Assembly: GCF_901709675.1 (NCBI RefSeq)
Contig: NC_051090.1
Location: forward strand, 6,093,842-6,157,841
Direction of reading: 5' to 3'
Origin: Syngnathus acus
Lineage: Eukaryota > Chordata > Actinopteri > Syngnathiformes > Syngnathidae
Length of the DNA: 64,000 nucleotides
A program made the translations under genes and the position numbers. Positions within the stretch are counted from its first letter, which is position 1; every line of letters begins with the position of its first letter. The notes under the pieces were generated by a model. It searched no databases. It was given only the letters and a program-made list of their open reading frames with translations, and had not been told where the DNA came from. Below, in pieces: positions 1 through 13,169 of the stretch.

Positions 1-662
1 CGGGGAACCCTCCCCAGTGTTTGTAATCCCAGTAGAAACACTTAAGGTTCACAGTGGGTGCTCATCAAAAACCATCTGGCTGAGAAGAAGAGAAGAAGAT
101 GAGAAAGAGGAATGGGACAGCGCAAATAGAGAAGAGAGGCAGGAAATCAGGGGAAGTTCGGATGCTGGTTTTCCTAATCTGGTCAATTACCACCATTAGA
201 AAAACCCTGCTCGCAGCTTGATTATTATCAGTATGATCTTCACGCTCACGGAGGCAGCAGTGAGCAAGTGGTAACGTCCCATTGCGGCTGGGGAATGAAT
301 AATTAGTTTAAACAAAATGGGAAAAGAAATAGCCATCCTCGTACCAAGTCCAATAACATTTACTTGCAGGCTAAAAAAAAAAAACACTTAACGTTCTATC
401 CAAATCAAACAATTCTTCTCAAGTGCTAAGACGAAAAGTCACTTGACTTGGATGGGGGGGGAGCGGGCCACAGCTGCGAGAGTAATTACCTACTTGGAAA
501 CGTGATCATTTTGGATGAATAATGAATGGGCGGTTGAGATAGACTAGCAATGTTCAGCAAATGGAACGAAAGCTGCGTGATGGGAAACCAGAGCACGGGA
601 ATATTACGTATGCAAGCGTGCATATTTAAAAGGATCTGCGTGTAGCCTTCGTTTGCACTTGC
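1..662. other. faf1 intron, no exon recognised
   Basis: This is the intron that follows the last faf1 exon in the window. I see no match here to the next conserved FAF1 block (the region after STIQE in human FAF1), so that exon must lie beyond the left edge. A short A-run and a G-run are the only simple sequence. Confidence 0.6.
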
Positions 663-3600
663 CTCTTGTATGGTTCGAGAGCCCGGAAAGTTGAGGCTGT
701 AGTCCCTCTGGGCCTCACGGTGACTGATGACCAGCAGGAAGTTCTGGTTAAGCGAGTCTGGGAGAGAACTTGACAAAAGAGGGAGACAGAGAGAGAAATG
801 GTAACAGGAACATGGTGAAGGAAATTAAATGCACATCAAGAGAATGATGCCGAAAAAGTACTGGTATCGGTTTTGAAAAAATTGGTATCGAGCGTCTCTA
901 ATACTGATGACGAATCATTTTAAAGAAATACCTTACATACATTTAGATCTGATCAACTCGCTGAGTTTTAGTCGATTGTGTGACGTAGGTAAAACGAGGT
1001 GGTCAAAGATTAACAAACATTAAAAGCAACGAGTAAAAGGCAAGCTAAAACACGTTCCTAAGTGATATAGCGCTGCTCTAGGGGGAGCAGGACGCCTCCT
1101 CCGGGGGCTTGTCACCTACTTCACAGGTTATGTCTAAACAAGCCTGGCCAGAGCTTCACTCAAACTGCACTGACGCAAAAACAGCTTGAGGTCCTTCAAT
1201 CCGCTCATTTGATAACAACCCAGTGATAATGAAATGGATGAACCAAGGTCAGCAGCACCCTCAAAAGATGACTTGAAATCATTTACAAAAAAAAAACAGA
1301 TGACTGCATGGAGACATTTGGTTCAATTTTCTCAGGAAATGTTTTTTGATGGATTTTAGGACCATATTCAGGTTTATGTAAGAAAAGTTGTCAATAAATT
1401 AGCAGCCAAAATGCTAAAGCAGACACTTTGTATGCCTGGCGTGAAGGAGGAGGCAATAAGGAATCAACTTTTGGAAGCTTCATTTACAATAAGCTGCGAG
1501 GTTAAGTAGCGTTTTGAGCAAACGCTGGGGTCTACGCGGCGGAATATCAATGGGAGGCTTAAGGGCCGAAGCAGACACTTAATCGGGGCTCAAAAACCAA
1601 GGAGAGAGGAAGACTTGGGAGAAAGAGAAGGCTGGGGGAATTCATATGTAGCATACACATTAATTATGCAATCACACTCTTAATCTGAGCAGATCTGGAC
1701 GAGCTTATGCTAACAGAAGCTCAAATTTACAGTAATGACAGCATATTTACACTGACTAAAACTACGGAATCAATATGTAAATGTAATGTTTGTTGTAGCT
1801 AACCGGGGAAGATTGGAAATGTGCGGAGTGGGAAGGATGGATGCATATGTAATTGGCTTGCGCAGAAGGACGAGCGAGAGAGAGGGAGAGCGGCGGTAGG
1901 GGTAGGGACACATAAATAAGCATCTCGCTAATATCGTGATTATGTTTGGACACAATCCTGAGATACGGCTGGCAGGCAAGTCGACTTCTAAACAGACAAG
2001 AGAGCGAGGGTAAACTGACTGCAAGTGTTACTCTGTCCTTCCAGCAAAAAAGGGAACATCTTATGGAGCCGCCGTGGCAGACTGACGAGCCATTTGGTGT
2101 TTGCCGTTCAAGATTTAGCTCGCTCGTTGTGTCGACGGTACAAATATAGTGGCTTAAAATATCAAATGTATAAATGTAAATGTTCGCGGTGAGTCATTTT
2201 GCGTGTCGTGTCGTCTCTCGGCTGTTTCTCGCATCGGGTGTGAAATTATTTATATTTTTATGTATTTATTTTTATTTTATTTTAACTTATTTTATCTTTT
2301 TATTTTATTAATATTTTATATATATATTGATGATTATGTTGAATTTGAATGAGACCGCTTTTGTTGTCATGACTTTTGAACAATTTAGAGTTCTCAAAAA
2401 AATCAAAACGTTAAGTTACTTAGCTTTGTTAAAGCTGGCTTGGAGATTTCAGTGCCAGGAAGTTTAGCTCCAAGCCTCAGGCACTTGTTGGAATATCTTA
2501 TGAATAAATCATTTAATTGCAGTGGAAACCCCTGCAAATATATAAGCTTTGACATCAAATTTACACAATAAGCCATTTTTTTCAAACGCCCATTCCGAAT
2601 CCCTGCTGCCTTCATCACAAGGGTTGTAATACGGACGCCTAAGTGTTTGCTTCTGTTTTTTTAAGAGGTCTCCTTTTTTACTGAACACATACACTCCGTG
2701 ACATTCTCGGTTGACTGACGGCGTCTGGAGGTACCTGACATGGGCCTAATGGTACCGAGGAGGAAAATGTCATTTGAATTTATAGACAGAGAAGGGAGAA
2801 GAGCGGGCTAAACAAATTGCTTTCATTCTGAAGTAAGCTGCCAGTCCCCGTGGCACAGAGCAGACTCGAGACCTTAATAAACTTGCACTGCCAAACACAT
2901 GCAAGCACACAATGTGGCAAATGCATCCTTCCACGTGCAAAAAAAAAAAAAAGCATTGGGAGTTTTCAGTTAAAAGCTCACCAAACTCAAATACGATTGG
3001 TTGGAGGTCAGGTAGACTACGCAAGGTCATCTTACCGCCTCCAATTTTTGCATCCGCAACAAAGCAGGAGTTTGCGAACCCATTCGGGTTCTGTTGCGTT
3101 TCGCTCGGCCATCGTGTCCCGAAACAGCATGCTCACTCGCGTTCCGACAAACGAGCTGTCCCTCGAAAGCATCAAAACCGGGGATGAGGTGCAATAAAAG
3201 CCCACCGACTCCTAATGAAGCAATTTTGCAATTTCAAATTTCTTTGCCGGGTCAAATGAAAATAAACCATTTTTGGGCAAACAGCCTCCAGGTGAGTATG
3301 AGCTGAGAATAAACAGAGAGGAAAGCAAAGAGGCGCATTTGAAATATTCATCAGGCCTTCATCATTTATGCAAGAGATGAGCTCCTCCTCGACACCCGCT
3401 CTTATTCACCGACATAGCCGCCACAGAGAGCGCGCCTCAACCGTGCCATGCCAACAGCTTATCATACCGCTAACTAAATAACTAGCGGAGATGAATATGT
3501 GCCCACAGAATCTCCCAAAAAGCCTGCAGATATATTTCTAATCAAACAAAAGAAAACTAAGAGGAGTTTACACAGCAGAGTCGTAATGACACCGCGGCGC

Positions 3601-6600
3601 TGTTTAATCAGCTCGTTTGGTTTTTGGACGTGTGCAAGCGCATGAGCCAAAGTCATTGCGTTGGGAGTCGGTTGAATTTTTAGTCAACAGAAGAAAAAGA
3701 AAAGAAAATCACGCTACAATTTGGTGGGTACATTGTGGACCTGATTCAGTACAGTCACTGAGTACAGGACAAATATTTGAGCAGATAAAATTGGTTACGA
3801 TTTTAGAAAACAGCAATCTTTCAGCGAGTGTGCCTTAAATACATACTCGGGTGCTGAATCCTATTGTGTCCACAATGTGCTTATTTACGTTGGATAGTGA
3901 AAAAGTTGAATTGCATAATGTGGCTTATGTATTTGTGCAAAGTCTGCAATTGAAGTATATTACGCTGCCAAGTTGTTCAAGTGATGAGACGCCCTTGTAA
4001 ACTTTAGGGTGAGGCGCTCTCCAGTACCAAACACAGATTGTGTGTCCTGGATATATCAAATGTGTGAGTAGTTTATTTTTACGGCGAGCCAACAGCTTGT
4101 CTAGTCCCGCTGCAGGATACTAGCGCGCCCCTTCGCTTGTGATCAGTCACTTATCCCTCGCGCTGCGTGACAGAAGGCTCATTATAGGAGCACAAATTTA
4201 TACACAAACACACATGTGGGCGCTCAGAGGGAGGGGTCGGCACCCTCTCCAATTCGACCCCAACTGTCCTGCACCAAAATAGCTTGACGGGATAATGAGC
4301 TCGCGACACCTAAAATGATATTGATGACACTTGGAGGAAAAGGCAAAGGGTGGCCCTAAAAAGACAGCGGTTAGCAAAGGAGTGAGACGATGACAACCCG
4401 GGAGGGGTGCGGGACCACTGTGGCGATGCCGGCCGTCGGCTGCCACTTTACACTTAGCTTTAACGAGCAGTCAAAGCGCTAACTGCGAAATGACGCGGTG
4501 GTAGCTGTCAACGCAATGTTGAGCTTTAAGAGAACTTTCTTTTGCTTCTATAGTCAGAATTAGAGGTCAGTTTAGATGTGTGTATCCTCCTTTGTACAAA
4601 AAAGAAAATGTTTTTGGATGAAGATAAATATACAAACCAAAATATTTCTACCATAATAAAGCTTTTTTTTACCATCTAATTAGTATGAGGTAGATATTTT
4701 GCATCGGGTGATGTTTACGTGACACTGATGAAAGGACGATTGTGCGTTCAGCTGCCAACAGTGATTGTATTACTTGCTGTGGATTTACAGCAAGGTGCGT
4801 GACATTTTCCAGGGAAAGGTTGTTAATGCTGCCGGGGCGTTCAGTGAGACGAATGGGACGGGTGCTGGATTAATGGAACAATCCCACAATATCTCAAGTA
4901 CCAAAAGCGCTGCTAAAAAAAATGGGCCGAACTAGTTTACAAAAAAAATGGTGAGATGACAATATAGTGTCAACAGCAAATACATATACATTTATATACA
5001 TAGTCTGAAAGAAGAGCAAGCAACAATGTCAGCTGGGAATATACAAAATCTATTATTTACACAAGATATTGCAGCAGAAGGCATTCCTTTCAAAATGTCA
5101 CAAGGAATGAGAGGAAATGGAAATAGACAAGCGATGTTTCGACTTGCAGGCTGGAAGTCTGCACTGGTAGTTACAGACTGCCACCTGGTGGACTGTCTTT
5201 GCTATTACACTGCTGTGTGCTGCAAGGAAGGAGAATTTTAGGAATTGAAGCCACAAACCTGTTTTTGCTGGTGCTGGCGGTAGGGGTAATGTCGGGGGTC
5301 AGGACATAGAGGCTGACGTTCCTTGGCAGGTGTAAACTTCGCAGCACCGTCTGAAGCAAAGAGACAATCTTTTGTGTAGAACAGGTTTGAGCTTGCTACA
5401 ATACAAAATGGTCTGATTTGTTATAATGGAATTTGAGCGAGCTTGTTAGATGAACACTCGGAGGCAGGGAGTACATTATACTCAGAAATGGTTATTTATT
5501 TATTAAACTAATCATTAAGAAAACGATGAACTGATGGCAATATTTGTCTTTTTCTTTAAAGAGACATTTAATTTATTTTTCACCCTTTAATTGTAGTAAG
5601 AATGTAAAAAGATTCACTGAAAATGATAGTCTGTCAAAATACTGAGTCATCCTGAGTACAACACCGCAAGAATTTTGAACACTGAACAAATGGGTTCTGG
5701 TGAGATTGAGTTTTTGCAAAATGTTTTTGTACGATTTTGCCCACATAAAAACTAATAAAAAATAATAAAACAAAAATAGAATATAACAATGTAACTTAAA
5801 TGTAATTATTCTACAAATCATTGCCAAGCCCTAGAAATAATTCTTCATTAAGAGTCTAAACTTACACTATCAGACACGTCGCCACTCTTCCATCCTTTCA
5901 GCTGCATTTTGGATACAGGAATTCCGAGCTCTGCCTCAAGAATTCGTTTGATTTCACCTAAGGGTCAAAACAAAACAAAAAAATTGCACCAAAGTGATTG
6001 ACAGACATCAACGTGCAGTCCAAGTGCTGCCGCTCACCGACTGTGCTGCCTTCCTCCAGTACCAGCTCCACGGTGCGTTGCCGGTACTCCACCCGAAAGT
6101 TGAGCATCCGAGGCAGACGCTCGATGATGTGTCGGGAGGCAGGTGCGCTGGGGCAAAACGTGGAAGCCAAGGAAGACAACGGCAAAGGGGACGAAGACAA
6201 AGACGACTGCGAAGGAACGGCGCTTTCGCCGACGACGTCGGCTGCTTCGGATTGGGTTTGAGGTCCGTACATGCTGGCCTGGCTGGCATCACTGGAAAAT
6301 GTGCTGTCATGGGGGGAAAAACAGTTTGCAACAAGATGAGATACATAATACGTGACTCCATCGGGTTAACTTCTTTTTAGATGTGAATGACAGTATGATT
6401 AAAATGTTACTAAAATATCGCCTGATAAAATAATATATGTTTTTTATTATTTATTTAGAGCTGTGCTCTCGTCAAAAAATGATTGCCTCAACTCAGGCCA
6501 ACTTTCAAAATGCTTGAGCTACATTTTCTGATGCAAACTGTCAGCTTCTCCCCAACTATCCAACAGAAGAGGATACATGGGAAAGGAAGTGTATTGTGAA

Positions 6601-9272
6601 ACAGGAGTGCTTGTGTAGCCACCAAGTGAACTGGCTCCACGTCAAGTTAGTTGAGAATTTGTGAAGCGGCCCGACGGTTGCCAGCCACTTAAGTAAATGT
6701 GTTGCTTGCTGGTCACACTGCCAGTCAGCATCCTTTCACGCCAGTTGAGTCCCTTTTGAAAGCGCAGCAATAATCTCATGGCCCGAGGGCCCGAACCACG
6801 CTGCGGCACATGCATACACACTCGGGCTGTGAATACGACACAATGCGGTACGACAAGCGCGGGTTCAGAGAGGCTTTGTGCGTTGGTGAGTGGCAGCTAA
6901 CCGTAGATGGTGTGGTGTGAAGGGTACAAAGGAATCTTTTCTGTTCACAAACTATGTGTAATGCCAAGCTCAGATGAATGTCCCCTTGAAAAGTATATTT
7001 TGTAATTAGTGTTTTGTGTCATGTATTGCATTAATTTGTGTTGATAAATATCTTATACATTTTGAATTTTGAATAAAGAGGTTAAGTTATTGTCGTGGAC
7101 ACAAAAGAACGATACAAATCCACGTTCCTGATTTTGATCGTTAAAACATGTCACTAAACTGTACCAGCGAAGTTATAATTCCATCCAGATTTTTTATTTG
7201 ATGATCACAGTTACAGTTAAAGGCCGTGAAAAGGGGAGAAGCACAACAACAAACCTGCTTAACCCTTTTTCTGAAAGATGCTTTTGTTACCATCGTGTGA
7301 TAGCACCATGACGCGTATTCACTTAATGCCACTGATTATTCTTCGGTCCTCACGCGCCCACGCAGTGAGCGACTGTGCAAATATGTCCGGCGGATCGCTC
7401 CATGACGTCACTGGTTCCATGCTCAACTTAACAGCCTTTGAGACGACAACAACCGAACGTGCTCAAGTGTGTCGTGCACGCCAGATGTTGTTGTGTTCGT
7501 GTGGAATGGGGTCGCTTACCCTTGCAAGATGCCATTCTCTTGTGGTATCACCCCATTGATGGCAGCCTGTCATGATAGACAGAAAAAAAATTAGTTTGGG
7601 TGAATTCGATCATGTCAAAGGATAGTGTGACATTTTGTGCAATGTAATGTAATAGGGATCATCTGAGTAAACATGACAGATTTAGTCTGCTTCGATGAGC
7701 CTTTGTTTGAGGAACAATTGAATCGACGCGTCCCGAACGCACGCTGTAGTCCACTGCAACAACAGACAAACTAAAAGCCAGTCAGTGCTGATATCGAGCA
7801 TCGTCTGCTCCGCTAAGAAACTTTCTTGTGAGTACAATAGCAAAAATACATTCAGCCCCACACCCACCAAAACATAGTGTTTACAAAAAAGTGCAAGTCA
7901 TCACATTCACAGGTGCAGCAGCGCGCATGCAAGTTGGACTCTGTGCTGTCACAATGTTGTCCATTTTCAATTCCTGCCAACATTGGCGGAGAGCTTCCAA
8001 AATGTTTTTTCCACTACAGCTGCTTTTTATTACCGCCACCGATGAGGTCATGCTATAGGTCGTGAGTATTCATGGGGACTCGACATACTCTTCGAAGAAA
8101 TGGCATTGTTATTCCCCTTTAGGCCACAAACTAGTCATGACCGAAGCAAACGGTGCATCCAAAATCATAATAATCATCTTGTGTGACATTAGAAGTCGAA
8201 AAGATTAATGCTAGTATGTTTGTTTTTCTTTGTCTGTTTTGCAGTCTGAAAGATTTACAACCAGGATTTTCCAATACTAATAATTTGGCGGGTAGCATAT
8301 CTTCTCACATCAAGTGCCATTGTCTGAAAACTAAACATGCAGATGATTAGAAAACACCTCAAATGGCTATACGTTTTACCGACTAAAATTATCATGGTAC
8401 ATAATGAACAAAAAGGCTGTGAATGAAGTCGCGATTGAGTCGTGTGGGTCAAACAGTCAAGCGTACGGATAATGAACTTACCACTAAGTCCCAGTTATTA
8501 AGCTCTAACAGGGTGATTGCCTCTGCAATGTTGTCGATTCCAGTGCATGCCTGTGAGTGGGGGGGAACAAAGGAATGAGGGTCATTGTGCATGAGTTAAA
8601 AGACTACATTTAATAGTTCTATTATTCAAAGAATTAAAACAGTGTCACCTTACAGTGAAAAGGCAAAGGCTATCCCATGAGCATTCAACGACAGGCAGGT
8701 GATTTGAATAAATATGACGCTTAGGACATCAATCAAAGTGCAGTTTGATGCGCTGTCAGAGCATTATATTGTATTTAACGCGTTGAGACACTTGTGACAA
8801 CCCTTGTCTCCCTTCAAAGTGCACTACGAGCTATATTTTGTAAGAACATCTTCATCGTGATGTACGATGAGTGACGGGGGGGTAAACAGTTAACAGCTAT
8901 GAGAGGCAACGTATCTCCACTTTCAGGCCAAATATTTTTTTTGCCCAGGTTAGCAAGCAAAAAGAAACATTAAAGTAATTTGGTCCGAGGGCTTGGGCGA
9001 GCATAATTAGCTCGAGTGTTGACGAGGGACAGCGAAGGTTCAATGCTAATAACAGCCTTGGGTTAGCAAGCTGTCAGTTGGTTAGCTCGATGTATTAGCC
9101 GCAGAAAACAACCATCGCCGGCCCGGGTGAGCCGTCTAAGAAGTCGCTCGGGTAGACGGCACCGCGCACTGACATAAACACACTCCGACATGCGTCGTCC
9201 GGGTCAACAAACCTGAAAGTCAGCCAGAATCATCTCCCTATCCAGGTTGGTATCGCCGCTGTCGGAGGCCAT
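663..9272 (-). CDS. faf1: FAS-associated factor 1, 5' part (exons 1-7)
   Basis: FAF1 is a UBX-family ubiquitin adaptor that recruits p97/VCP and acts in protein degradation and apoptosis signalling. Coding exons on the minus strand are 9213-9272, 8482-8550, 7520-7566, 6038-6291, 5866-5957, 5259-5350 and 663-768. They join in frame to give the first 240 residues of about 650. The start MASDSGDTNLDREMILADFQ matches human FAF1 and opens the UBA domain (about residues 10-50, with ACTGIDNIAEAITLLE). A Ser-rich linker follows, then a ubiquitin-like domain (DFRVEYR type, residues about 130-200) and the start of the second one (SLNQNFLLVISHRE). For the last exon I chose the acceptor at 769-770, which has a pyrimidine tract. 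The nearer AG at 758-759 would break the frame. Its donor is GC, not GT. The C-terminal UAS and UBX domains lie outside the window. Confidence 0.95.
769..5258. other. faf1 large intron
   Basis: A 4.5 kb intron between faf1 exons 6 and 7. The two flanking exons join in frame without any extra exon. I see AT-rich stretches (about 2240-2340), short A-runs and no recognisable coding or RNA gene. Confidence 0.6.
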
Positions 9273-10580
9273 GGCGATGACTGGCTAAAAGCAAGGCTTC
9301 TTCCACGGGCTCTCGTCACTTTCCCGCAGGGCAGGAGGATACTGATTGTGAATAAAATATTCGACTTAGACGTGATGACCCTTTTGGAGGCGTGCGAAAA
9401 GAAATGTTGAGCTTAACTGGGATGGAACTGCTTCAGGCAGTCATTCTACAAAGTAGCGTTAGAGTTCGACACTTTACGGCAGCTGACGTAAAGGACTGAC
9501 AAATGCTGCAACGTAGTCGAGGACGTGGTAAGAGTTAAGAAATATATTTAAGTAAGCTGTTGTTTTTGTGATCAGTGTTCTGAAATTGTTGTTCATTTTT
9601 GCCGTTTCATTAGGCAAAAAATGTGTGGTTTAATTCACAATAATATTAAAGAGATAATAACCAAGCCACTGTAACTTCATGTACGTATCACTAGAGGGAG
9701 CCCGCGTACATTTGTCTGAGGGCTGTATGATGGTTAGCCGATGCACGTCACATTATTTTGAGAATCACTAGCATGTATTATGTAAAATAATTTAGTTGAG
9801 TATGTTTGTGATTTTTGCCCATGATTCGAGTGTGTAACTTTGCTATTTTTCATATTCAAATTGGCAGTTGAGAGTTGTTTTACAACGACTGAAAGTCAGT
9901 ACAGGTCAAAACCAGAAGAGGGAGACAAACTGCAAGGAAAAATCAAGCAACGGCACCACACTTGTGACTTGCAGGGGGAAGTGACGCTCAAACACGGAGG
10001 AAAAAAGGAGCTTGTCCTCGGTTATGTTTGTTTGGCTTTTCAATAACTGAACCGGGAAGTGTCCTCTCTTTTTGCCTGCGCGCTCGTGTCGCGCTTTGTT
10101 TCTTTTACAGGAAGCTACCCGCCTGCTTTGTCAAACCTCATCCAATCTTGAGTTGTATATTTTTGAGAGGTAAAAGTGCGTGCGTGTGCTCGCGCGCTTG
10201 TGTTCGTGTCTGCGTGTGTGTATATGTCATCCTATCGTAAAATGATTCTTTTTCTTATCCATACAAGTGTTTGTGCGAGTCTTTATTCGGGCGTTCGCCA
10301 TCGAATCAAACGGGCTTGATGTGGTCTGACTCCTTGTTCAACGCAGCAAATTTGAAAACGAGCGGGAAATGACCGTGAGTGGCGTCACTTTCTGTCTTGC
10401 TTCAAACTGTTCGCTGTTCTCGTCCGTTATTGGGCCTTCTTTTTCATATTTGTTTGCATGTATAGTCTTTGGATTTTCTCTTTTCTCTGCCGTTATACTG
10501 TCGCATGCCTCACAGAGGTTTGGACTAAGGTTACTATTAGTTGTTTTTTTTTACCATTATTATTGATATTATTATTATTA

Positions 10581-10640
10581 TCCATCCATGCATTTTCTAT
10601 ACCACTTGTCCCACGGGGATCGCGGGCGTGCTATCCCAGG
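10581..10640. repeat. Fragment of a common teleost dispersed repeat
   Basis: The stretch has the familiar fish-repeat wording: a TCCATCCAT lead, TTTTCTATACCACTTGTCC, then a CGGGGATCGCGGGCGTGCTATCCCAG core. I recognise it as a family repeated throughout percomorph genomes, but I cannot give a family name with certainty. Confidence 0.6.
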
Positions 10641-11160
10641 AGTCATTATTATTATTATAAATTACGTATATTATTGTTAAAATTAAAATTAAAAACAACA
10701 AAGTACATTTCGATTGTTTATTTATTTATTGCAATAGACGCATTTTTGTCACCAAATGGAATTATTAATATATCATTATTCATTATTCTCTATCTATTCA
10801 CTAGCTAAACCACTTATCACGTTCATTCTAGTTATTTTATTATTAGAAATAGTAGTTTCGTCATCATCACAGTTTAATGCATTCTATTGCCATAATAATC
10901 AAAACAACACAATGATGTGGTGCTGTTCCACTGAATATACAGTAGAATATACATATAGACTTATCCCTATGTAAAATGTTTAACACATTACAGTGACTAA
11001 CTTAATAGATTCAACCAAAATACACAAATATTAAAATATTGTTATTTAATATGATATAATATTCTTGTTAATTGCTGTTTAAATGTATGAATTTATTGTC
11101 CAAATTGTTGATTCTCACTAGTTCTGTCTGTGCTGCAGCCTATACCGAGCTGTTTTTGAA

Positions 11161-11200
11161 TGAGAGGCAGGGTAGAGCTGGTCACCAGCCAGTTGCAGAG
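11161..11200. repeat. Second fragment of the same teleost repeat family
   Basis: The words GGCAGGGTAGAGCTGG and TCACCAGCCAGTTGCAG correspond to the part of the same repeat family that normally reads as a 'GGTCGCCAGCCAATCGCAG' type block. It probably belongs to the element begun near 10581, separated by later AT-rich sequence. Confidence 0.5.
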
Positions 11201-11430
11201 TTACCATATAAGGATTCATGTCAGGTTAGACAATGATTTTCTCGGAATGTGTAAAATCTCAACCTTGACATGGAGGCCGATAGAAGTATTTCTTGTTTAA
11301 TGTGATAGGACTTATGGGGAGGAGTCTCTCGAGCTCTCTTCCGCTTTCTCCCTCCCTCTTTTTTGCTTCTGCACATGCTTCAGATCAGACCATTTTCCAT
11401 TTTGGCCTCCTGTAATCTGCTCCCCCAAGA

Positions 11431-12398
11431 ATGGCAGACATTTTGCCACTAGCCGATCGGCTGTGTAGTGCTTCTGCTAATGGAAATTTACCAGAGGTTT
11501 TATTGTTGCTGCAAAATGGGGCTGCTGTCAATGGAAAGAATACTTTTCAAAGGACTGCATTACAGGTTGGTTCATCCTCCTCCTCCATCACCCCAAAATT
11601 AATTTGGATATTTTACTTATAAACCTGTGATTTTAGACATTCCTGTGAAGGTTTATACACATTTTGTTAAGTTTTCATTATGGAAAGAAAAATCCAAAAA
11701 GGAGAAGTACTCGGTGAAGATAACAGCACAGTGGAGGTCAAAAACTACACAATGGACCGGGCTAATATTGCAGAATTAGATTAATATGGATCATAAGTGT
11801 ATTGTTTCGTAGTAATTTCATTTAAGGAATTTAACATCAAAAAGTGTGTTTTTGTAGGCCACTCCCTATTGAATATTCACTGTTTAACTTGACCTACAAA
11901 GCTGCTTCAACAACTACAATCATTTGAGCATTGTTTTCCATAAATTTTGTACATATATCAGAGTGAGAAATATAACAAAAGATTGTTGGTGAAAAATGTC
12001 TCTATATATATATTAAAAAAAAAAGATAGAAAAAAGACAAGGGAACAAAATGAAGGGCTTGCTAATAGAATTGTCTCAGTCTTCCTCTTAACCTGCCTGG
12101 GCTTTTTTTTTTCTTTTTTTTTAAATCACATTTATAAAGATTATTATTTTAAGACTTTATTTAGAAAGTCACATTATTTATAAATGTATATATATTATAA
12201 AGTTAATTTAGGACACTAAAAAGATTTATGGAATCTACTGACTGCTTGTGTACATGAAAAGTAGGCTACTTAACTTTTGGTTGCACACGATTAGCTAAAA
12301 TGTGGCCAATTAAAATGTAAAACCAAATGATTTTTTTTACAGTGTAGAAAATAATGTCTTAATATTGTAAATATAAAATATTTTTTATATAAATATAT

Positions 12399-12438
<40 letters not shown>

Positions 12439-13169
12439 CTTTGGAAAAAAATATGTATATATATATATGACTTTGAAAAAATATATGTATACATATATAT
12501 ATACACATATATTTTTTTCAAAAATATATATATGACTTTGAAAAAAATTAAAATGTAAAACCAAATGATTTTTTTTCAGTGTAGAAAATAATGTCTTAAT
12601 ATTGTAAATATAAAATATTTTTTATATAAATATCTATCTATCTATCTATATAAAAACATCTATATATATATAAATTATATATAGAAGAACACATACATAT
12701 ATATATAATTTATATAAATATTTAATTTTCCTCATATGTTTATTTAATGATAAATGACTATTAAAATGCTTTTGTTCTTACCTCGCCACAGGTCGTCAAA
12801 TTGAGCAGCACCGCAGTCGTCAAGGCCCTCCTGGAGGCCGGGGCTGACCCCAATCTCCGCGACCCGGTGCTCGGCCTCACGGTTACGCACGACGCCGCCC
12901 GCGAAGGCTTCGCGGACACCGTGCGGACGCTGCTGGCTCAAAAGGCAGACGCGAACCTCGCGGATGAACTTGGGAACTTCCCGCTGCATTTGGCCGCCAA
13001 GCGAGGCAGCGTCGAGGCAGTCCGGGTCCTCCTGGAAGCCACTGCGGCGCCCATGAAGGTGAACAGTGACGGGCACACCGCGGAGCAGTTAGCGCTTCTC
13101 CACGGGTGGAATGACACGGCCGCCTGCATTTCCAGCTACCTGAAATCAGGTGAGTATATTGATTATTAA
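11431..13169 (+). CDS. cdkn2c: Cyclin-dependent kinase inhibitor 2C (p18-INK4c), ankyrin-repeat protein
   Basis: INK4 proteins bind CDK4/6 and block cyclin D-dependent entry into S phase. Exon 1 is 11431-11565 (45 codons, MADILPLADRLCSASANGNL, ending FQRTALQ). Exon 2 begins at 12792 after a CACAG acceptor and continues VVKLSSTAVVKALLEAGADP. Ankyrin repeats follow, with the INK4 signatures HDAAREGFADTVRTLL and GNFPLHLAAKRGSVEAVRVLL. Read straight through, the stop is at 13167-13169 and the protein has 170 aa; human p18 has 168. The last residues before the stop lie across a perfect donor (CAG then GTGAGTAT at 13147-13157), so the true end may be in a third exon at 15817-15830. The intron falls at the same place as in mammalian CDKN2C. 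Neighbouring faf1 supports CDKN2C over CDKN2D. Confidence 0.9.
11566..12791. other. cdkn2c intron 1, AT-rich
   Basis: The intron between the two clear coding exons. Its second half (12000-12770) is extremely AT-rich, with TA microsatellite and an internal direct duplication annotated separately. No other gene is seen. Confidence 0.7.
12308..12633. repeat. Direct duplication with TA microsatellites
   Basis: A block at 12308-12396 recurs almost unchanged at 12546-12633, beginning AATTAAAATGTAAAACC and ending in TTTTTTATATAAATAT. The two copies are 238 bp apart. Between them lie TA runs and three GACTTTG(G)AAAAAA words, which suggests slippage or unequal exchange inside the cdkn2c intron. Confidence 0.75.

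Larger units (their letters stand above)
9273..11430. other. Divergent intergenic region faf1 / cdkn2c
   Basis: This 2.2 kb spacer separates two genes transcribed away from each other, so both promoters should lie here. The faf1-proximal part (9000-9300) is relatively GC-rich, as expected of a CpG promoter. The middle (10550-11100) is AT-rich and carries fragments of a common teleost repeat. A pyrimidine-rich stretch at 11330-11370 precedes the cdkn2c start. Confidence 0.6.

Noticed and set aside
758-759. Nearer AG acceptor for faf1 exon 7
   Set aside because: It would put the exon out of phase with exon 6; the AG at 769-770 has a better pyrimidine tract and restores frame.
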